Shown: in pieces, positions 35,836 to 48,029 of the stretch | Layout of the letters: each line of letters begins with the position of its first letter | How positions within the stretch are numbered: the first letter of the stretch is position 1 | Assembly: GCA_027576995.1 (NCBI GenBank) | Contig: JANBQC010000028.1 | Span: 1 to 64,000 of the forward strand | Source: Dimargaris cristalligena | Lineage: Eukaryota; Kickxellomycota; Dimargaritomycetes; Dimargaritales; Dimargaritaceae | Direction of reading: 5' to 3' | Length of the DNA stretch: 64,000 bases | Program-made: the position numbers and the translations under genes | Notes under the pieces: model-generated | The model's input: the letters and a program-made list of their open reading frames with translations, nothing else | Databases searched by the model: none | Told to the model about the DNA's origin: nothing

Positions 35836-38800
35836 ATGCTCGCCACTCATCTCGACCCCATATATTTCAGCTCCGAAACGGTACTGGAAAGGGCAATCCA
35901 ACTCTACGCCAACCAATTCTACAGCTCGTCACTCGAACTAGTAAGTGTATCAGCCAACTACCAAACATCGGCAACTCATTAAACCTAAGACCTCCCTGGG
36001 TTGGACTATTGTTAGTGCTGCTGCTGTTATACCCGGCAATAGCCATAGGCCAACCAGGCGTTTATAGTGACTTAATTATTTCACGTCCTTTGCCAAACAC
36101 CTTGCGTTTGATTTGCCCGCCAGTGTCATTTAATCATATCCCATCATGACCAGCATTTAGCGCGGCGGTGGGGTACTCGTGAACAGCCGCTTTGGATCGC
36201 CCGTACGCATAAACTCCTCGGCGATGTATTGGCCCAACGGCACGAATACAAAGCCGCCGCTAGTCAGTATGAAACCGCCCTTAGCATCGCTGAATCGCAC
36301 CCGGACGATGCCAGCCACCTGCCCCCAACTAAACCGATCCCCGGTGAAGGCACCACCACCACTACCAATGTCGGCGCAAGCACTTCGGCTGCTTCGACCC
36401 TAATCTATTCGCTTCATACCCAACTTTGCGTCGTTTACGACCGGTTAGGGCGGCCCAAACAAGTACTGTCGCATCTCAGTAAGCTGCCCGAAACCCAACG
36501 GTCGCTGGGTTTACTTCACTTACTGGCCAAGGCCAGCGAACAATTGCGGAATACCGCAGTAGCAATTCGGGCCAGGACGGCCATTGTTAAACATAATCCT
36601 TATGCCTTGCGTGAGTATTGTGCCTTGGCTCGGCTGGGTAGCCCGTGGAGCGAAGTTCGGCTGCTTTTAGAGGCCTTGGCGGTCCCTGAATGGGTGACAA
36701 TGTGGGTGCAGGTCATGTATTCGGCCCTTGACCACTCTCGGTCAGGTAAGTAAGGAGTTCGTTTGGCTACCTTGGATTGTTCCTAAGTCATGCCTTTGGG
36801 TAGTGGCGCCACTGGCTTCGGGCTTCCACCATAGGGCATCACTCTACGGGGGGGCTCACCGGTCCTTACTATACTTACCTGCCAATCTTTTTTACGTCCA
36901 CCTTGGGGTTTTATAATGTATACCTAGCGCTCTCCATTCCCGTGGCTCTCCAACAAAGCCGGCAACTCGAATCGTCCTTATTCGCTGGTAATCCCGGTCT
37001 CCTGGTGCGGACGGCGGAACTTTCAGTGGCCAATAATGAACCAATGCCGGCGTTCTACATTTTGTCGCAGCTGCACCAGTCTCATCCCCTATGGGTCTGT
37101 GGTATGGACCTCTACGCTCAACTAATGAAATTGGAGGGTAATTCCATCCTCATTAGCAAGTAAGTGACAATATAACCGATGGTTCTCGCCCACTCAAACC
37201 GCAAGCCCTTTCTTTATACCAACCGGCCCATTGACCGCGTATTACAATACTACCGGATCGCCTAACTAACCCCCCACCCCTGGCTCGTGAATGCTCATAT
37301 TTCTGCATACCCTGTTGGATAGGTTGTCGGAGGCTGTAAAAAATGCTGTACAGGGAGACTGCCCTGAACTATGGGTGATCATGGCGCATTTCTGCGAGGC
37401 CCAGTGCCAGTACGACCGGAGCCTAACCTTCGTCGAGAAGGCCCTGTCCCTTCGACCCAATTACCACCACGCCCTGCTAGTCAAGGGAACTATTCTCCGC
37501 GGCTTAGATCGCTCCGAAGCGGCCGTCACAGTTTACCGCCAAGCGCATCTTATCGAAGCCACCTTAGCCACCTACCAGGGCCTCATTGACACCTACCTCT
37601 CCCTGAGCCGACTCGAAGCGGCCCAACCATTAGCCAAAAGCGTATTGGAGCAAGCGCCAAACCACCCGCTGGCCATGACGTTGATGGGCGTAGTATGGGC
37701 CCAGGAAGCCGAAACCCAGGAACGCGCCCAGGAGATGCTTACCGGGGCCTTGAAGAATGATCCCAAGTGCACGGAGGCCATCATGGGGTTGGTGTCCCTG
37801 TTCGTAGAGCAGCAGGAATGGACGAAGGCGGTCGAGCTATTTGAGAAGTATATTCCGCATAACAATACCGAGTACATGCATACGCGGTTCGGTGACGTGC
37901 TGGTTCTGGACCGGGATTTAACCCGCGCCCATTTCGAATATACCACTGCGCTCTCCATGAACCCACAATACACCAAAGCAGTCGAGGGCTTGGCCCGGGT
38001 GGATGAGCTTATGAAGGAAGAACACGAAGACGGATACAATTCCGCCGAACCGGAATACGAAGACGGGGAGGCGGAGGAGGAGGAGGAGGAGGATGAGATG
38101 AACTCCCAGTTCGAACTGGAGGAAAGGGACCTAGACGCCGACATTGAGCGGGCCACCGATGAGATCGAGTACGAGTATGCCGAATCTAGCCAGCATGTAG
38201 GCACGGAAGAGGATGACGATGCGGATCAAACCGCACATCTATCCCCCCAGGCACCCATTACTTCTATGGATTCATTCATGAGTGACGAAGCCACGCCCGT
38301 GGTCCGTTTGGGTGCATCATCCCTTTCTTTCCATATGATCAGTCCACCGGCCCCCGGAGGACGACCCCTGCGTGGACCACCCCAACACCAGCGGTATATT
38401 ACCCCATCCGAGGCAGAGCTATCGCGAATCCAACCGCTGGGTCTGCCGACTGGGTTAACCAACGACTTCAGTATGCTGACCGCTACGCCCGTTGACTCGT
38501 CGGGGGAAAGCGGTAGGGGTATGGGCCCCCTTACCATTTCCGCTACTTCATCCGGAGCGTCGTCCCAGTTTGTCACCCCCACCGTAACTGGACCCCCCCG
38601 CGATCCCTTTGACCAGTCCGATAATGCAATGGCCCCCATGTATGGGCGAATCGGCCATAATGGATCCCTGGGGCTTCCGGCCGTCCCCGGCGGCGGAAGA
38701 CCTTTTGCCGTACCCGCCCTCCCTACCCGATTGAATTTCCGTGTGGGAAACCAATTCGTGACCCCCAATAATGCCTCGGCTTCTTCCTCCGCCGCTGGTA

Positions 38801-39288
38801 GTAATAATGATGATACCGATGATCATGGCGCAATGTCTTTACTGAATGACTCCTGCACCTTGGCCAGCGACCGTACGCTTGCGGGTGGCAGCCATCGAGT
38901 GTTCTCGGCCCATGACGAAACACCGTCTACCGCGATAACCCCACTTACTCGAATTAGTGCGGGTGCACCGCCTATCGCGCGACCTCAGTTTATGCCGCCC
39001 CCGGCTTTCACCGCTTCCAGTAGCTCCTCGACCCTCTTATCGGGCCCACCTCCGACTCTCTCGCTAACCGCGTCTACACCAGTGGCCTTTTCCCTTGTGC
39101 CCAATGTGACCACGGGCCAGGATTCCCCCGAGGTCAGTACGGATGTAGATTCAGCCACCGTGACGCCTCTACCCGGTGCGTCATTTGCTCGTCCAGGGGT
39201 AGCCGCTCCATTTAAGGGCTTCTCCCTCGCGGCGTTGGCGGAGTCTGAGTTGGATGAATACGACGGCGAGGATATGGTTGAGGACTAA
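35836..39288 (+). CDS. APC7-like TPR subunit of the anaphase-promoting complex, with long C-terminal extension
   Basis: Scaffold subunit of the APC/C ubiquitin ligase that drives mitotic exit. Four exons, 35836-35940, 36154-36745, 36928-37159 and 37323-39288, join in phase and give 964 residues. Exon 2 includes KLLGDVLAQRHEYKAAASQY, matching the second helix pair of human APC7; later blocks such as GMDLYAQLMKLEG, ALLVKGTILRGLDR, TYQGLIDTYLSLSRLEAA and TALSMNPQYTKAVEGLARVDEL line up with APC7 TPRs in order. TPRs end near residue 540. An acidic stretch around 549-570 follows, as in APC7, and then nearly 400 further residues of Ser/Thr/Pro-rich sequence with no domain, absent from animal APC7 (about 565 residues). 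The first acceptor is at 36153, not the nearer AG at 36160, because only the former keeps phase. Some other APC TPR subunit remains possible. Confidence 0.85.
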
Positions 39289-39996
39289 CCTGACCCCACG
39301 CGGGGGAGAGCTACTCTGTTTTTTCTTTTTGTATAAAATTTGCCTATGAGTGGGCCATATCTTTATTTGCACGCAGCTGGAGACTTTGGATTTGGATTTC
39401 TACGCTGATACTGAACTTGCATTATATTACTAGCGCTGTTCCCTGATCTTTGGTAGTCATTTATTTTGAGCACCGACACTTTCATAGGCAGTTATGGCGT
39501 AAATAATAAAATGTGTTTATTCGGTGCGAGTCCCATGGGCCATTTATTTATTATAAGCGAGCTAGAAATATCGCCAGTTCGAAGAAAAGGGTCGTTAAGG
39601 AAGCATAGGATAAGTCGGGGGATTCTAGCAGGCGTGTTATATACCTCACCACCTGCTTAATAATCAGCCCTGGATTTTAGGTGGCACCCATTGGGCGGAT
39701 CAGACTGGGCCTATTTCCAACTCCTAAGGTTCATGGGCTAGATGTACCACCATTCCTGGCGCTACTGCAAGTCCTTCAACATCTCTCTGATATCATATCG
39801 AATTGTCTTCATCTGTTTCCTCCTCACCCATTATTCCATTTTGCCTTAGTTAGTTGCCCAGTCCGCCAACTTCCATTCCTCGCAACTCCGCTCCAAGGCC
39901 CTTCTGGATTCCCCTCATTCCATTTCCACTTTTTACCCGACCCCCGCTTATAATCTCCCCTCGCGCCCACTTATCACCCAATATCCACCACTAACC
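39289..39996. other. intergenic, APC7-like to proteasome alpha-3
   Basis: Holds the 3' end of the APC7-like gene and the promoter of the proteasome gene, with CT-rich sequence at 39860-39990. No further gene seen. Confidence 0.5.
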
Positions 39997-41233
39997 ATGA
40001 CATCCATCGGAACTGGCTATGACTTGTCGGTGAGCACATACTCCCCCGACGGCCGGCTCTTCCAAGTCGAGTATGCCGGTAAAGCCGTCGACAACAGCGG
40101 TACGGCCATTGGCCTGCGGGTCAAGGATGGTGTTGTGCTGGCGGTAGAGAAGCTGACCCAATCTAAAATGCTGGTCCCGGGCTCGAATCTCCGCATCCAG
40201 GCCGCTGACCGGCATATTGGGATTGCCACCTCCGGGCTGCTGGCCGATACCAAGCATATTGTGAACCGGGTTCGTGACGAAGCTCGGAGCTACCGCGATA
40301 TTTACGGGATCCCTATTCCCGCCAAGGTAAGAGGCCCGTCCCCAGTGATTGATGATAATAGATTATTGGTTTGGGACACTAGGTTAACGCGTACTCTTTG
40401 TTGCTTTGGATAAAGGCTCAGTTAGGTTGTATAGGGATTGTACCTGGATATCACGAGGGTGAATACCATATATATATATATATATAAGTTTGTGTAAGTG
40501 TGTTTGTGTGGATATGTACTGACCCATCAATTGTGTATTTTTATAACTATCCCCCCCTTCACTACTTACATGGCCCAGGTGATGGCTGAGCGCCTGGGAC
40601 TCTATGTCCAAGCCTATACCTCCTACTCCAGCGTGCGTCCTTTCGGCTGCAGCACCCTGATCGGCATGGTCGACGAAGACGGCCCCCAACTGTATATGGT
40701 CGAGCCTTCAGGCAACTTCTGGGGTTACCACGCGTGCGCCGTGGGTAAGGGCAAGCAGGTTGCCCGCACTGAGTTGGAGAAGCTTAAGCTGGCCGACATG
40801 ACCGCCCGCCAGGCCATCAAGGAGGCCACCCGTGTGATTTACACGGCCCACGATGAAGCAAAAGACAAGGAATTCGAGCTAGAACTGACCTGGATCAGCG
40901 ACGAAACCAACGGGCGTTTTGAGCGGGTGCCCAAGGAACTGGTTGCCGAGGCCGAGGCCTATGCTGCGGTAAGTAATATTGTTATTGCGGATGGGGGAGG
41001 AGTTAATCGAGTTGGGAAGCCATCATACGTGATGGACCCTTGAACCATTTTTGGCGACCTGTAACTATTCGGCCTTAACTGAGGAGAAGGGCTGCATCCC
41101 CACAGCACCCATCTATACTACGTATCAGCACCATCTGACTAAACCACGTTCGGTAATGATTGTCCATTTACCTTTTTTTGATGCATCGCCTCTATAGGAA
41201 TCGCTGTCCGCGGAGATGGACGACGACGAGTAA
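39997..41233 (+). CDS. PRE10: 20S proteasome subunit alpha-3 (PSMA3/Pre10)
   Basis: Structural alpha-ring subunit of the 20S core particle. Exons 39997-40326, 40579-40968 and 41198-41233 all join in phase 0 and give 251 residues, the family length. The N-terminus, [23 protein letters not shown], is the alpha-subunit signature (a [13 protein letters not shown] block gating the pore). [24 protein letters not shown] and RPFGCSTLI are typical. The product ends with the acidic tail EMDDDE, as in PSMA3 orthologues, and this assigns it to alpha-3 over other alpha subunits. The first intron contains an (AT)n run at 40468-40486. Confidence 0.96.
40468..40486. repeat. (AT)n microsatellite in a proteasome-gene intron
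   Basis: Alternating AT run inside the first intron of the alpha-3 gene. Confidence 0.85.
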
Positions 41234-42572
41234 AGGGGAGAGGGGATCCCGTATACCCGCCTGACCCAATCCGTTGGTAGCAACCGTCGGACGCACCTGG
41301 AGCGCCATCTGAAGTCGACTCTATTTCTGTATTTTTTTTATCATTAGGCCTGCCTCACCAGTACCCTTTCTCGGCTTGACCATCCAATACATCCCGTTCC
41401 TCGTTTTCCCGGCCCGGCCCGTTCTTGTTGTCGTTGTTGAGCTTTGATTCCCCCCCAATACCCCACCACACCCCACTTGGTGCTCTGACTTTCCGTCTGT
41501 TTCGTAATTTTCAATAAACAAGAGCTGAATATCCCACCAGTCCTATTCAATAGCAGGCGCACTGCTCCTCCAGTGATGCCGTAGGCCCAAGCCTACTCTG
41601 CCCAATACATTGTAGATCAACGCTTAATTGGCACCGCCTCCCATTCGGCCACCACAGTAGGGAGTTGGTATGGATTACGAATAAAAAACATCCTGCAAAA
41701 TGCCACCTCCTCCCGACTGCCATAACCGGGCACATGCAAAGTGCAGTGCGCGTGCTCGACAGCGGGGATCATCTCAACAAAGGCAGATCGTGGCGCCTAA
41801 AAAGGCAAGTCAATCAGTTTGGCTGGACTGGAATCCCCCCCTCCCTTCGAACTTCTATAGCTGTGATTGTAAGAAGGCGAGCGGCCGGAGCATTAATCAC
41901 TCTACTAAAGCCACCCCCATTTGCCTACTACTACTAGTGGTAGGTGATTACCGTTGCTGTTGTAGTTGTTAGAAGGAGAGGGGCAACATTGTTATGTTGT
42001 CGTCCCCTGGCCTGACGACCTCCTTGATCGCCCCCAGGAACGGGGGGGGGGCTCTGCAGGCAATGCAGCCGGCTACGCCTGCGGTATAAAATAATAAGAG
42101 CCCTTCGCTGGCTGGGTCAAGTCAGCTTGTCCTTTTGCCTACTACACTCGTTATTTCTCCTTTAGCCTTGGCCCGCTGTATTTATTAAGCTGTTCCAACT
42201 GGACTGTGAAGGCCGGAATCGTTTCAGTTCAGGCCATCCTGTACTCCCCACATCGATATACCAGTGGCACCCTAACCCTACCTAGTTTTGTCTTCCATAT
42301 TTCGTTATTGGGCCCGCCTTGTGTTTCGACTATCTCGTTCCTTTCTCTTCCGGCTTATTATCCCCTTATTCTTACCCCTCTAATTTAATTTAATTTCTAT
42401 TCCAAGTAGTCTCCTGTTATACTATTCCTATTCTTATTAATTGCCCCTCCATTCCTTGTCCCATCTTCAGTCTACTTCTATTTCATTTCTTTGTTTACCC
42501 AAGCCAACTCCCTTCCAACGCCTGGTTCTTCTCGACTATCCTTCTTCGCTCGCTTTTCTATAGTGCTGGGTC
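41234..42572. other. intergenic, 1.3 kb
   Basis: AATAAA at 41513-41518 may serve the proteasome gene. A run of ten G at 42042-42051 is visible. Pyrimidine-rich sequence at 42290-42570 lies upstream of the next start. No gene recognised. Confidence 0.5.
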
Positions 42573-45500
42573 ATGCTCAAGTTCGAGAATAGTTTCTGGG
42601 GCAACCTGGCCACGGGGCCTGACCACCGGGTGGGTCTCGAACCCCTCCAGCGCAAAATGGACCAAGGCCTGGTGGAGCTCGGCGAGGTGCTCGACTTCTT
42701 TACCGAGCGGGTGGCCATTGAAAAGGCCTACGCCCAGCAGCTCCAGAACATCGGGGAACGAGCGTTCCGGGCCGACGGCTTCCGCCGGGACGACGGCGCC
42801 TCCCTGCGCATGGTATTTGAAGCTATTCAGCGGGAGCACCTGACCAAAGCCGCTACCCACCTGCGGTTTGTGCAGGATCTGGTGGAGTGGGTGGTCACCC
42901 CCCTGACCCAGTTCCGCGACCAGCATGCCGACCGGCTGCAGACCAACCACGAGGCGATTCACCAGGAAGTCAGGCACTACCTGCACCACCGGCGGCGCGC
43001 CGATAATTTGGGCCGCATCTACCGGGCCCAGTGCGCGCGGGCGAATTGGGCCCAGACCACTACGGAAAAGACCCAGTCAGCAACTTATGCCGCCCACCAG
43101 CAGATTCAGGTCGTCAGCCATGTGCTCGGCCCGTTGTCCTTCACCAAACTGGAGTTTGTGCGCTTTTTCGAGCGGGTGCAGGCCAGTCTGCCGACCCACG
43201 ACGTCAAGTACGGTCTGCTGGGCACTTTCCGCGGGCTCATTAGCGGCGAGGAATTCGTTGCTTGGGTGCGCACGAACTACCCTAGCCAGGTCCGGTCCGT
43301 CGCCGATGCCGAAGCCGTGGGCCAAAGCCTCATGGGCCAGAATTTCCTCCGCTATATTGGCCGGGGCTCCACCTTCACTGCTCGATCCGGTACATACTAC
43401 CAGTGGAAGCGCCACGCCCGTGAGTTGATGCAAATCACCCCTCCCAGCACCGCCGGTCTGACCAACCCCACCTCCCTGTTCTCAGATTCACTAGGTGGCA
43501 GAGAGGATGGTTTGATCAATCCCCTATCCCCCCACGACTGGGCGACCGCCGACACTCGCTCCATTCTGTCCGACGACTTCGATGCCCATAGTATCAATAG
43601 TAATACCGACCCCTCTTCCTACCTAGCCGAACTATCCCAGCGAGCCTCCATGGATTCCTTTGACTTGGACGAAGACGCCCTCCAGGCCCATTCTCTACGC
43701 ACCCGCCAATTGGCCGATTCCGCGGACAACCAGTACCGCCTGGCCGTGCGCAAAACCGACCATTGCCGGATGGGCGTGGAAGCGCAGCTCTTCAGCTATC
43801 TGGATTCCTTGCAAATCTGGGAAACCGACCGCCTGCTCAATATTCAGTCTGCCCTAGGCCATTTCGTGCGGGTTCTGAGTCCCTTGATGAATGCCGATGC
43901 CAAAAACCACTACGAGAATATTGTGGTGAGCTGTGAGTCATTCAAACCCGACCAGGACCTACAATTTATCATTGAACAAAACGGAACCGGATCGTACTGT
44001 CCCCAACCCTGCGTTTACGTGAACCAGTACCGGGGGGCGGCCGAGTACCAGGTGTTCGGGCTCGCCTTGGAAGACCAGATGCGGGTTTCTACCCGACCCG
44101 TACCCCTCTTTATTGCTAAAACACTCAGTGCCTTGCACAAGGCCACTTTCCCTCTAGATGTGGCCACTCGCCTGGACAGCTGGTCCACCGAAGTCAATAT
44201 CTCGGCCGTCCACGCACTGCGTCAGGAAATCAACTACAGCGGCAAAGTTACCCTCAAGCAACTGCGGCACTTCGAACCCCCGATTCTGGTGGGTGCCCTT
44301 CGTCTCTATCTCCTCGAATTACCCGAGTGCCTACTCACATTTGAGCTCTACGACGCGACCCGGGCCCTCTACCAGACCCAACGTGGGGGCATGGACCCCA
44401 CCGATCATCTCACGTGTATCCGGCAACTCCTGCGCGGCCTCTCACCCGTTCATCTGGCGACCCTGCGGGCCATTATCGAACCGATTCACCGCCTTTACGT
44501 CGATGTCATGGCCACCAACGACTCTGTCACCGCGGCGGAGAATACCAAGCGTATGGACGGTTTGCTCCAGCGGTTCGGATCGGCCATGCTGCGTCTAAGG
44601 AAGGAATCCAATGTTAACTTCCATGACCGCCATTCCACCAAATTCATGCGGGATTTAGTCCGCCTCTGCCCCGATATTTTCCACCGACTAGAGTCTCTGA
44701 ATGGTCATGCCGGTACCAAAGTTGTTAATGTAGACCCCCGTTATCATAATATGCCGAAATCCCGGTTCACTTCCAAGCCCGGGTTAGGCCAGCATCACGG
44801 TCACCATGCCCCCAACAACCATACTTACGGCCACCCAAGGGACTACTTGCCGTCCCTAAGGTATCCTGGCACCCGCTCCGACCCCCATCCACCTCACTTC
44901 ACCGGGAGTGGCCGGCTGCACCCCCATGATAACCCCCCCCAGGGTCCTCATCCGCATTCACCTCCCACTCGGGGCGGTAGTGGAGGTCCCTCGCCTTCCT
45001 CTTCTTCAACCGATGTACTGGCCCAATTCCGGCCCGTTGGACTTCAGCGCCAACTTACCGCTCCGGCCCGCACTTGGTCTTCGATTCCCCAGATTCAAAA
45101 CATCCTTCCCCGGATCCCCAGTTCGGTGTCGCTTCAGGAACTGCCGCAACAGGACCAGTATGACCAGTCGGATTCAAACCATCACCACCGCAGCGGCCAA
45201 ACTAAAAATCAGCACCACCACAACCACCGCCACAGCTATGGCCACCACTACTCGGCCAACCCATCCGATTTGCCAGCCATGCTGACCCCTACTTCTGTAT
45301 CTACTACGCCACTGCGCCCGAGCTTCGAACGCGACCTTCAGGAAATTTCGTCCTTGATTGCCCAGGTTCCCCCTAAAGCAGCCAAGGCATCGCAAACGTC
45401 ATCATCACTGCCCCCTCCACCGAATCCCCTAGTCGCTGCTACCGTTTCGTCCTCAGCCCTGAAAAAATCAATCAGTCAAGACAGTGGCTGGACTCCAGCT

Positions 45501-45629
45501 CATGACCATGGTGTTGTCCCCGCGACTCCTTCCAGTCCCGATCGGTCCGAATCCCTCAACCGCCCCATCCTACAAGTGCGCGATGCAGGGGACAGCGACG
45601 ATGACCTGGACCCGTTTTTCCGGGATTGA
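42573..45629 (+). CDS. F-BAR / DEP / RhoGAP protein (Rgd2/Rga8-like)
   Basis: Predicted membrane-binding regulator of Rho-family GTPases, acting in polarity or cytokinesis in related fungi. Single exon of 1018 residues. The N-terminal F-BAR half starts FENSFWG and runs to about 180. A DEP-type module occupies about 190-285 (KYGLLGTFRGLISGEEFVAW). The second part of the helical bundle is about 370-455, after a Ser/Asp-rich insertion. The RhoGAP domain spans about 496-708, starting YQVFGLALEDQ and including LKQLRHFEPPILVGALRLYL and LELPECLL. The last 300 residues are His/Pro/Ser-rich and disordered, ending in an acidic DSDDDLDPFF. The segment where the catalytic Arg normally sits (GxFR) reads LDSWST, so GAP activity is uncertain. 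The split F-BAR with an inserted DEP is the arrangement of the Rgd2 family. Confidence 0.88.
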   Translation: MLKFENSFWGNLATGPDHRVGLEPLQRKMDQGLVELGEVLDFFTERVAIEKAYAQQLQNIGERAFRADGFRRDDGASLRMVFEAIQREHLTKAATHLRFVQDLVEWVVTPLTQFRDQHADRLQTNHEAIHQEVRHYLHHRRRADNLGRIYRAQCARANWAQTTTEKTQSATYAAHQQIQVVSHVLGPLSFTKLEFVRFFERVQASLPTHDVKYGLLGTFRGLISGEEFVAWVRTNYPSQVRSVADAEAVGQSLMGQNFLRYIGRGSTFTARSGTYYQWKRHARELMQITPPSTAGLTNPTSLFSDSLGGREDGLINPLSPHDWATADTRSILSDDFDAHSINSNTDPSSYLAELSQRASMDSFDLDEDALQAHSLRTRQLADSADNQYRLAVRKTDHCRMGVEAQLFSYLDSLQIWETDRLLNIQSALGHFVRVLSPLMNADAKNHYENIVVSCESFKPDQDLQFIIEQNGTGSYCPQPCVYVNQYRGAAEYQVFGLALEDQMRVSTRPVPLFIAKTLSALHKATFPLDVATRLDSWSTEVNISAVHALRQEINYSGKVTLKQLRHFEPPILVGALRLYLLELPECLLTFELYDATRALYQTQRGGMDPTDHLTCIRQLLRGLSPVHLATLRAIIEPIHRLYVDVMATNDSVTAAENTKRMDGLLQRFGSAMLRLRKESNVNFHDRHSTKFMRDLVRLCPDIFHRLESLNGHAGTKVVNVDPRYHNMPKSRFTSKPGLGQHHGHHAPNNHTYGHPRDYLPSLRYPGTRSDPHPPHFTGSGRLHPHDNPPQGPHPHSPPTRGGSGGPSPSSSSTDVLAQFRPVGLQRQLTAPARTWSSIPQIQNILPRIPSSVSLQELPQQDQYDQSDSNHHHRSGQTKNQHHHNHRHSYGHHYSANPSDLPAMLTPTSVSTTPLRPSFERDLQEISSLIAQVPPKAAKASQTSSSLPPPPNPLVAATVSSSALKKSISQDSGWTPAHDHGVVPATPSSPDRSESLNRPILQVRDAGDSDDDLDPFFRD

Positions 45630-48029
45630 TGCTACTGAGAATTGGAATGACTGGGTATGCGTTATAAATTTCCGCTGCTTAGCAGGCTTCCAAACTCTAT
45701 TTTACTTTACTTCAATTACTGATATCTTATATTACTCCTATTATTCCCTCCCCCCACACACCTATTCTAGCTATACATGAATTATTGGATTGTTATTTTT
45801 TATTCGACCTTTCCGGATGATTGATAGTCTTCGCTTCAATTTAGCAATTTGTATTCGATACTTGGACTTAGTCGGTTGTTTTATTATAAAGCTCGCCGAT
45901 TGCTAATGTACTATGCATAATACTATTAGGGGTGGCCTGATAAATTGGCTGCTGGGGTGTTCGGAATGCTATGTATAATGGGCAAGGGGCTATAAATGCG
46001 AGTGTGTGGTAGAAGAAACCTACGACAACTTACCCACTTGATTCATTGGCAGTACTGTGTTGGTCTTTGATTATTATACCTGTATGCGTAAGGTACTGTG
46101 CCTGTGGGATCGACTAAGTCATGCAGGTCGCTCCACCTTCCCGTGCGGATCGTTTCCGGGACTGGGCAACGATATAATAAATATTGAAGTTGCCTACCAC
46201 CTCGTAAATTTATCAGAGAAAGCTCTTCAAATGAATCTAGTTGAAAAATATTACTAGTCTTAAAACGAATACTAGCTCAAACACGTCCTAGATGCTGCCA
46301 TATATTATCTCCACCCATACCTATTGGATTGGTCTCCAGTAAATAAAGTAGGTCCGTAGAAGTATGCCCCACTGCATTATTTCCCAATACTATCTACAAT
46401 AGACTGGGATGTACATCTCAATCATACACTGGCGTATTCCATTTAATCTGATCACCGAGTCAACATGCGATTCAACTATCTAAAATATGAATTTCGGTTT
46501 GTATTGCTATCAATTTACAGGTCATGAAGTCTCGAGGAAGTGGTGCGTTTCATGGGATTCCAATAATTATTCACTAGATAAATGAATACACCCCCTACCC
46601 AATTGATGCCAAGGCTTGGCCAAATATGCTTGGAGTCAGCCACATTTCGCAATGGTATATATTGAGCCATTTCATTCACACAAGGCCAAATATGACCTTT
46701 TATGTTCGGTCCCTCAGTAGTGATTCCATGAGTACCATCATAGTGAGACCCGCTTTGATTTTGAGTGATACATTACAGATCGGCTACATTACTTCCCTAC
46801 GCCCCTGTCATTAATCAAGTATTCTCAGGAGTTTATTCGGTTTGTGCAAACACTTCACTTTCTAAACCACAATGGACCAGGCCATGGTAATGGCTTCCGG
46901 ATTCAAGCCATTGCAGTACATTCATATCATAAAAGATATATGCAGTCGCCTGATTCAGAGATAAATTTCCTCTCAGTACGCGAGAGCGGCTTTGAAAATA
47001 TCCATCACTTCATAAACGCAAGTTTGATTGTATTAATTTGTGGAGCTGGCGGTAACACGTCATTACTACGGATTCGGTATATTATGCCTTTGGGAAGTCA
47101 GCAGGTCGTGCCCATTAGTCCAATACAAACACATCGTGAAGTATGCTGAACCATTGATTCAAGATGCACCGATAAAGAACCACAGTGTGGTGTCCAAGAC
47201 AGTGGGTCCTCCTAGTCAAATGTGGACTTTTATAGTTAATTTCGGATTGGGACGTGTGGGTATGGAGGATGGTTAGTGTTCAGTGCAACCAAAGGCTACT
47301 CATAAAAAAATACACGGCATACTAATTAAAGATGACTAGACCTCAATAGTGTTTATAGTCATTCGAGTAAGCAATAAGTGTTAAGCAACAAAACAGCGCT
47401 TTTCTCCACAAACAAGCCTTTTTTGCGGGGGGGGGGGGTACTACAACCGTAGTCTGCTTACGGTGAACAGTAATTCGTGGCACTGTTATTGTCATTAAGA
47501 AACTCTTTTGTGACGGCAAATTTATTTGGTGGAGTATTCCATCCAGATCTCCATATTCCTGCCTGCATGGGGTATTCGGTTTACTCTATCCCCTTATTAG
47601 TGTGTGCTTGGCAACCTTAGGTGTGGAAAACCACCTGGTATAGGCAATATCCCGGTAGTAACTAAAAACCCATACCTAGAATAAGTAACAGGAATGAGTA
47701 CACACATGCGGAGGGCGCTTTATAGATAATATTAGACCAGTATAATGAATAGGGTATATGAATTAGATGAATCAAGTGGCGAGACTGGCCGAAGGAAGGT
47801 TGTTCTTCATCAAGGCAGAATTCTCGTACTCCGCTGATGGGACTAAGCGATGGTGCCGCCTAGTCCTTAAAGACCAGTCGGCTTTAATCCCATTAATTAT
47901 TAAGAACGACACTGCCTTTCGGGCCATACAAAAGCCCGGCCCTTTCGCCCTGCCCCTAGACTGCATACCGATTCACATGTTTTGCTTTCAATAGCCACTT
48001 TACCATCTACCCCCTCATTTTTCGTCACT
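45630..48029. other. intergenic region, 2.4 kb
   Basis: No gene assigned. Open frames at 46844-47149 and 47040-47276 read somewhat like protein but overlap in different frames and match nothing I know; decayed coding sequence is possible. A run of twelve G is at 47427-47438. The frame at 47767-47994 just upstream of the peptidase shows no recognisable domain. Confidence 0.35.

Noticed and set aside
46844..47276. Two overlapping plus-strand frames with protein-like text
   Set aside because: They lie in different frames, lack recognisable domains and have no clear splice structure; noted only within the intergenic entry.
47427..47438. Run of twelve G as a possible CRISPR or structural element
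   Set aside because: A simple homopolymer in intergenic DNA; there are no CRISPR-like direct repeats anywhere in the window.
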